Of a stretch of 17,726 nt of DNA, positions 14,280-17,726 are shown piece by piece. The stretch is from Ignatzschineria sp. (GTDB lineage Bacteria; Pseudomonadota; Gammaproteobacteria; Cardiobacteriales; Wohlfahrtiimonadaceae): NCBI GenBank assembly GCA_030151245.1, contig JASLEF010000146.1, forward strand, positions 1 through 17,726. The letters run 5' to 3'. A program made the translations under genes and the position numbers. Within the stretch, counting starts at the first letter, position 1. Each line of letters starts with the position of its first letter. Under the pieces are notes generated by a model, which made no database searches, was not told the DNA's origin, and was given only the letters and a program-made list of their open reading frames with translations.

Positions 14280-15425
14280 TTATTTACCAAGATCTTCAAA
14301 AAATCGTTTAGCTTTATCAAGCCAACCATTTTGTTTTGGCGCATGATTTTCACCAAGTGTTTCACCAAATTTACGAAGCATTTCTTTCTGTTCGGTACTC
14401 AATTTTACAGGTGTTTCTACTTTAATAGAGCAATAAAGATCACCTTGTAATCCACCGCGAACAGGTTTAACCCCTTTTCCACGAAGTCTAAAAACTCGGT
14501 CAGTTTGTGTTTCTGCCGGAATTTTTAGATTCACACGCCCATCAAGTGTTGGTACTTCAATTTCACCGCCTAATGCTGCCGTTGTGAAGCTGACAGGGAC
14601 TTCACAATAAAGATTTTCATCCTCTCGTGTGAAAATAGCATGTTTTTTCACGCGGATTTGGACATAAAGATCCCCATTTGGACCTCCATTTTCACCAGCT
14701 TCGCCTTCACCTGAAAGTCGAATGCGATCCCCTGTATCAACCCCGGCTGGAACTTTGACCTCAAGAGTTTTGTTTTTCTTCACATTACCGCTGCCGTGAC
14801 AATGTGTGCATGGATTGGTGATTTTTTTGCCGCGACCATGACAATCAGGGCAGGTTTGCTGTACTGAGAAAAACCCTTGAGAAACTCGAACTTGACCAGC
14901 GCCATGACAGGTTGTACAAGTTACGGGCTCAGAACCCTCAGCCGCACCCGAGCCATTACAATAATGACAATGAACTGTGGTCGGAATGGTGATGCGCGTG
15001 GTGGTTCCAAAGACGGCTTCTTCTAATGTGATATCTAACTGATAGCCAATATCATCGCCACGATATGCCCGAGGACCACTGTTTCGTCCACCGCCACCAC
15101 GGCCACCGAAGATATCGCCAAACATATCTCCGAAGATGTCACCAAAATCACCGCCGGCAAAACCGCCACCAAAGCCACCGCCTTGACCAGCTTGTCCATT
15201 GACACCCGCATGACCGAATTGGTCATACATTTTACGTTTTTCTTCATCGAAAAGAACTTCGTAAGCTTTTTGAACTTCTTTAAATTTTTCTTCCGCTTCT
15301 TCTTTGTTGTCTATATTACGGTCTGGATGGTATTTTCCCGCAAGACGTCTATAAGCTTTACGAATCTCATCTTGTGTCGCTGTTTTAGACACTCCTAAGA
15401 CTTCATAATAATCGCGTTCCGACAT
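14280..15425 (-). CDS. dnaJ: Chaperone DnaJ (Hsp40)
   Basis: The 381-residue product is a full class A DnaJ, the co-chaperone that delivers unfolded clients to DnaK and stimulates its ATPase. The J domain is at 5-70 with the essential HPD at 33-35. A Gly/Phe-rich linker covers about 74-115 (repeats of GDIFGDMFGDIFGG). Four CxxCxGxG zinc motifs are at 153-160, 170-177, 192-199 and 206-213. The two beta client-binding domains fill the C-terminus. AAGGA about 10 bases before the ATG supports the start. It follows dnaK on the same strand, but 326 bases and a hairpin separate them, so it probably also has its own promoter. Its own terminator follows closely. Confidence 0.98.
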   Translation of the reverse strand: MSERDYYEVLGVSKTATQDEIRKAYRRLAGKYHPDRNIDNKEEAEEKFKEVQKAYEVLFDEEKRKMYDQFGHAGVNGQAGQGGGFGGGFAGGDFGDIFGDMFGDIFGGRGGGGRNSGPRAYRGDDIGYQLDITLEEAVFGTTTRITIPTTVHCHYCNGSGAAEGSEPVTCTTCHGAGQVRVSQGFFSVQQTCPDCHGRGKKITNPCTHCHGSGNVKKNKTLEVKVPAGVDTGDRIRLSGEGEAGENGGPNGDLYVQIRVKKHAIFTREDENLYCEVPVSFTTAALGGEIEVPTLDGRVNLKIPAETQTDRVFRLRGKGVKPVRGGLQGDLYCSIKVETPVKLSTEQKEMLRKFGETLGENHAPKQNGWLDKAKRFFEDLGK

Positions 15426-15690
15426 ATATGCTTATTCCTTACTGTTAAATCTGCTAGTTTTTAATTTGCAATTTGTGAATTGTAATTTGTCATCAAATGA
15501 ATGATTAGGGCGATCGAGAGTATGAGTCGATCTTGACGGCTGGATAAATATCCCAGGCCTTACTTCATGTTTTGAGAAATATCTGGGGGATATTAAAACA
15601 TATTATCGATTGGGAAACTTTTAAAATATCCCTATTGATAAGGTGTCTACAGATCCTTCGTCTTATCGCTTATTTTGTCATCTCTTTTAC
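15426..15690. other. dnaK-dnaJ intergenic region
   Basis: This is most of the 326-base spacer between dnaK and dnaJ. Near dnaJ it has a degenerate run of AATTTGT-like repeats (about 15460-15490). Further on, AATATCCCAG (15547-15556) could pair with CTGGGGGATATT (15583-15594). I see no gene, and no clear heat-shock (sigma-32) promoter for dnaJ. Confidence 0.4.
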
Positions 15691-15722
15691 TATAAAAGAG
15701 GATACCTCTCACGAGGTATCCT
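15691..15722 (-). terminator. Hairpin terminator between dnaK and dnaJ
   Basis: On the minus strand AGGATACCTC and GAGGTATCCT form a perfect 10-bp stem with a GTGA loop, followed by CTTTTAT. It lies 30 bases past the dnaK stop. The T-tract is short, so it may let some transcription through to dnaJ. Confidence 0.75.
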
Positions 15723-15751
15723 ATGATCAAATAGTCCGTTATAACACGTGA

Positions 15752-17665
15752 TTATTTATCTTTTTTCTCATCTTTAACTTCTTCAAACTCAGCGTCAACA
15801 ACATTATCATCTTTTGCTGTCTCCGCATCACCTTCTTCGCCGCCTTGTTCTGCATAAGCTTTTTGTGCAAGTGCGCCTGCAAGCTCAGTGAGTTTCTCAG
15901 TTTTTGCATTGATATCTTCAAGATCGCTGCCTTTTACAGCCTCTTTAAGCTCTTCAATCGCCGCTTCAATAGCCGTTTTTTCAGCTTCTTCCACTTTCTC
16001 AGCTAAATCTTTGAGTGATTTTTCTGATGCATGAATCATCTGTTCAGCCATGTTGCGAGCTGAGACTAATTCTTGGAATTTTTTATCTTCTTCCGCGAAT
16101 TTTTCAGCATCTTTAACCATTTTTTCAATATCATCATCCGATAAGCCAGAGTTAGAACGGATCTGGATTGATTGCTCTTTACCTGTTGCTTTATCTTTTG
16201 CAGAAACATTCATGATGCCATCAGAGTCAATATCAAAGGTAACTTCGATCTGTGGAGTACCACGTGGTGCTGGTGGAATATCCGCAAGATCAAATTGACC
16301 TAAAGAATGGTTCTGTGAAGCTTGTGGACGTTCACCTTGAAGGACATGAATTGTCACCGCAGGCTGATTATCTTGTGCTGTTGAGAACGTTTGACTTGCT
16401 TTTGTGGGAATTGTTGTGTTTTTCTCGATCAGTTTCGTCATTACGCCACCCATTGTCTCGATACCAAGAGATAATGGTGTCACGTCAAGAAGAAGAACGT
16501 CTTTTACATCTCCACCTAAAACACCACCTTGTACAGCTGCACCTGAAGCAACTGCTTCATCAGGGTTAACATCATGACGAGGTTCTTTTCCGAAGAACTC
16601 TTTCACTTTTTCCTGTACTTTAGGCATACGTGTTTGACCACCAACGAGTATCACATCGTTGATCTGACTTGCAGAAAGACCGGCATCTTTAAGCGCAATA
16701 CGGCATGGCTCAAGTGTACGATCAATGAGATCTTCAACTAATGCTTCAAGTTTTGCACGGGTCATCTTAATGTTTAAATGTTTTGGACCAGTGTTATCTG
16801 CTGTGATGTATGGCAGATTGATCTCTGTTTGTTGTGCTGAAGAGAGTTCAATTTTTGCTTTTTCTCCTGCATCTTTTAAGCGTTGAAGCGCTAAAGGATC
16901 ATTTTGTAAGTCGATTCCTGTCTCTTTCTTGAATTCTTCAACAAGGTAGTTAATGATTGCATTGTCAAAATCTTCACCACCGAGGAATGTATCGCCGTTT
17001 GTCGAGAGAACTTCAAATTGTTTATCGCCATCAAAATCTGCAATTTCAATGATCGAGATATCAAATGTACCGCCACCAAGGTCAAATACCGCAACTTTAC
17101 GCTCACCTTGTGAATCTTTATCAAGACCATAAGCTAGGGCTGCTGCTGTTGGTTCGTTGATAATACGTTTTACATCAAGACCTGCAATCTTTCCTGCATC
17201 TTTCGTTGCTTGACGTTGCGCATCGTTAAAGTAAGCTGGGACTGTGATGACAGCTTCAGTTACTTTTTCACCTAAATATTTTTCAGCAGTTTCTTTCATC
17301 TTCATAAGAACGCGCGCTGATACTTCTGGTGGAGCCATTTTTTGATCTTCTAATACTGAAACCCAAGCATCGCCATTGTCTGCTTTGATGATTGAGAAAG
17401 GAACAATTTTACTGTCCTTTTGTACTTCTGCATCATCAAAACGACGACCAATAAGACGTTTGATAGCATATAATGTGTTTTTAGGGTTAGTAATTGCTTG
17501 GCGTTTCGCCGGCTCACCTGTTAAAACTTCATCTGCTGTATATGCCACAATTGATGGGGTTGTGCGATCGCCTTCTGCGTTCTCTATAACACGAACCTTG
17601 TCGCCTTCCATTACGGCAACACATGAGTTAGTTGTACCTAAGTCAATACCAATAATTTTAGCCAT
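15752..17665 (-). CDS. dnaK: Chaperone DnaK (Hsp70)
   Basis: The 637-residue product is a complete bacterial Hsp70, of the usual length. The ATPase domain carries the three signatures: IGIDLGTTNSCVAV at 5-18, the phosphate-binding DLGGGTFDISII near 195, and VILVGGQTRMPKVQ near 340. The linker DVLLLDVTPLSLGIE joins it to the substrate-binding domain. A charged helical lid ends in the expected EFEEVKDEKKDK tail. DnaK folds and refolds proteins in the cytoplasm with DnaJ and GrpE; dnaJ follows, and grpE is not in the window. AAGGA 8 bases before the ATG supports the start. The 61 bases upstream in view show no clear sigma-32 promoter, which may lie beyond the edge. Confidence 0.98.
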   Translation of the reverse strand: MAKIIGIDLGTTNSCVAVMEGDKVRVIENAEGDRTTPSIVAYTADEVLTGEPAKRQAITNPKNTLYAIKRLIGRRFDDAEVQKDSKIVPFSIIKADNGDAWVSVLEDQKMAPPEVSARVLMKMKETAEKYLGEKVTEAVITVPAYFNDAQRQATKDAGKIAGLDVKRIINEPTAAALAYGLDKDSQGERKVAVFDLGGGTFDISIIEIADFDGDKQFEVLSTNGDTFLGGEDFDNAIINYLVEEFKKETGIDLQNDPLALQRLKDAGEKAKIELSSAQQTEINLPYITADNTGPKHLNIKMTRAKLEALVEDLIDRTLEPCRIALKDAGLSASQINDVILVGGQTRMPKVQEKVKEFFGKEPRHDVNPDEAVASGAAVQGGVLGGDVKDVLLLDVTPLSLGIETMGGVMTKLIEKNTTIPTKASQTFSTAQDNQPAVTIHVLQGERPQASQNHSLGQFDLADIPPAPRGTPQIEVTFDIDSDGIMNVSAKDKATGKEQSIQIRSNSGLSDDDIEKMVKDAEKFAEEDKKFQELVSARNMAEQMIHASEKSLKDLAEKVEEAEKTAIEAAIEELKEAVKGSDLEDINAKTEKLTELAGALAQKAYAEQGGEEGDAETAKDDNVVDAEFEEVKDEKKDK

Positions 17666-17726
17666 TATTAATTTCCTTTAATCTATATTTTTTTAATAGT
17701 GTTTTTTTGCTAGTCATGAGCTTATA

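Noticed and set aside
17666..17726. Sigma-32 heat-shock promoter before dnaK
   Set aside because: No CTTGAAA or CCCATnT-like pair is visible in the 61 bases available; it may lie beyond the window.
1..17726. Mobile element, CRISPR array, toxin-antitoxin or defence system
   Set aside because: No transposase, integrase, regular spaced repeats, terminal inverted repeats or defence-type domains were seen; the genes are housekeeping, redox and salvage functions.

Overview
The window reads as ordinary chromosome of an AT-rich gammaproteobacterium. RluA, DnaK, DnaJ, CodA and CodB all look clearly gammaproteobacterial, and the gene mix would suit a small-genome lineage such as Cardiobacteriales (Ignatzschineria or Wohlfahrtiimonas). 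That genus-level guess is from memory and has low confidence. I see no insertion sequence, phage gene, CRISPR array, tRNA or rRNA. Genes are mostly single units or pairs, and several end in clear rho-independent hairpins.

Left part, + strand (262-4999): a DciA-like (DUF721) protein overlaps recX, followed by a 1139-residue iron-sulfur flavoprotein. That protein joins a GltD/NfnB-like half to an NfnA/PyrK-like half in one chain. A partial gene for an exported or membrane protein diverges at the left edge (68-1, minus).

Middle part (5327-10898): a small NIF3/YqfO-like protein (minus); a DUF4377 lipoprotein followed closely by the pseudouridine synthase gene rluA (+); an orphan PTS EIIC-like (PfoR-type) membrane protein (+); a thiol peroxidase tpx with only one cysteine (+); then, all on the minus strand, a glutaredoxin-like protein, a YaiI/YqxD (UPF0178) protein and a universal stress protein.

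Right part, all minus strand (17665-11242): dnaK, dnaJ and the cytosine salvage pair codB-codA. dnaK and dnaJ are separated by 326 bp containing a hairpin terminator. codB and codA are 11 bp apart and form an operon for cytosine uptake and deamination to uracil.

How the genes work together: the clear functional groups are codBA (pyrimidine salvage), dnaK/dnaJ (Hsp70 chaperone) and a loose redox/stress cluster (tpx, glutaredoxin-like, usp). No new defence or mobile system is visible. The most unusual items are the fused Nfn-like oxidoreductase, the Tpx lacking the resolving cysteine, the PTS EIIC-like gene without EIIA/EIIB, and a -10 box so close to the DciA-like start codon that its mRNA may be leaderless.
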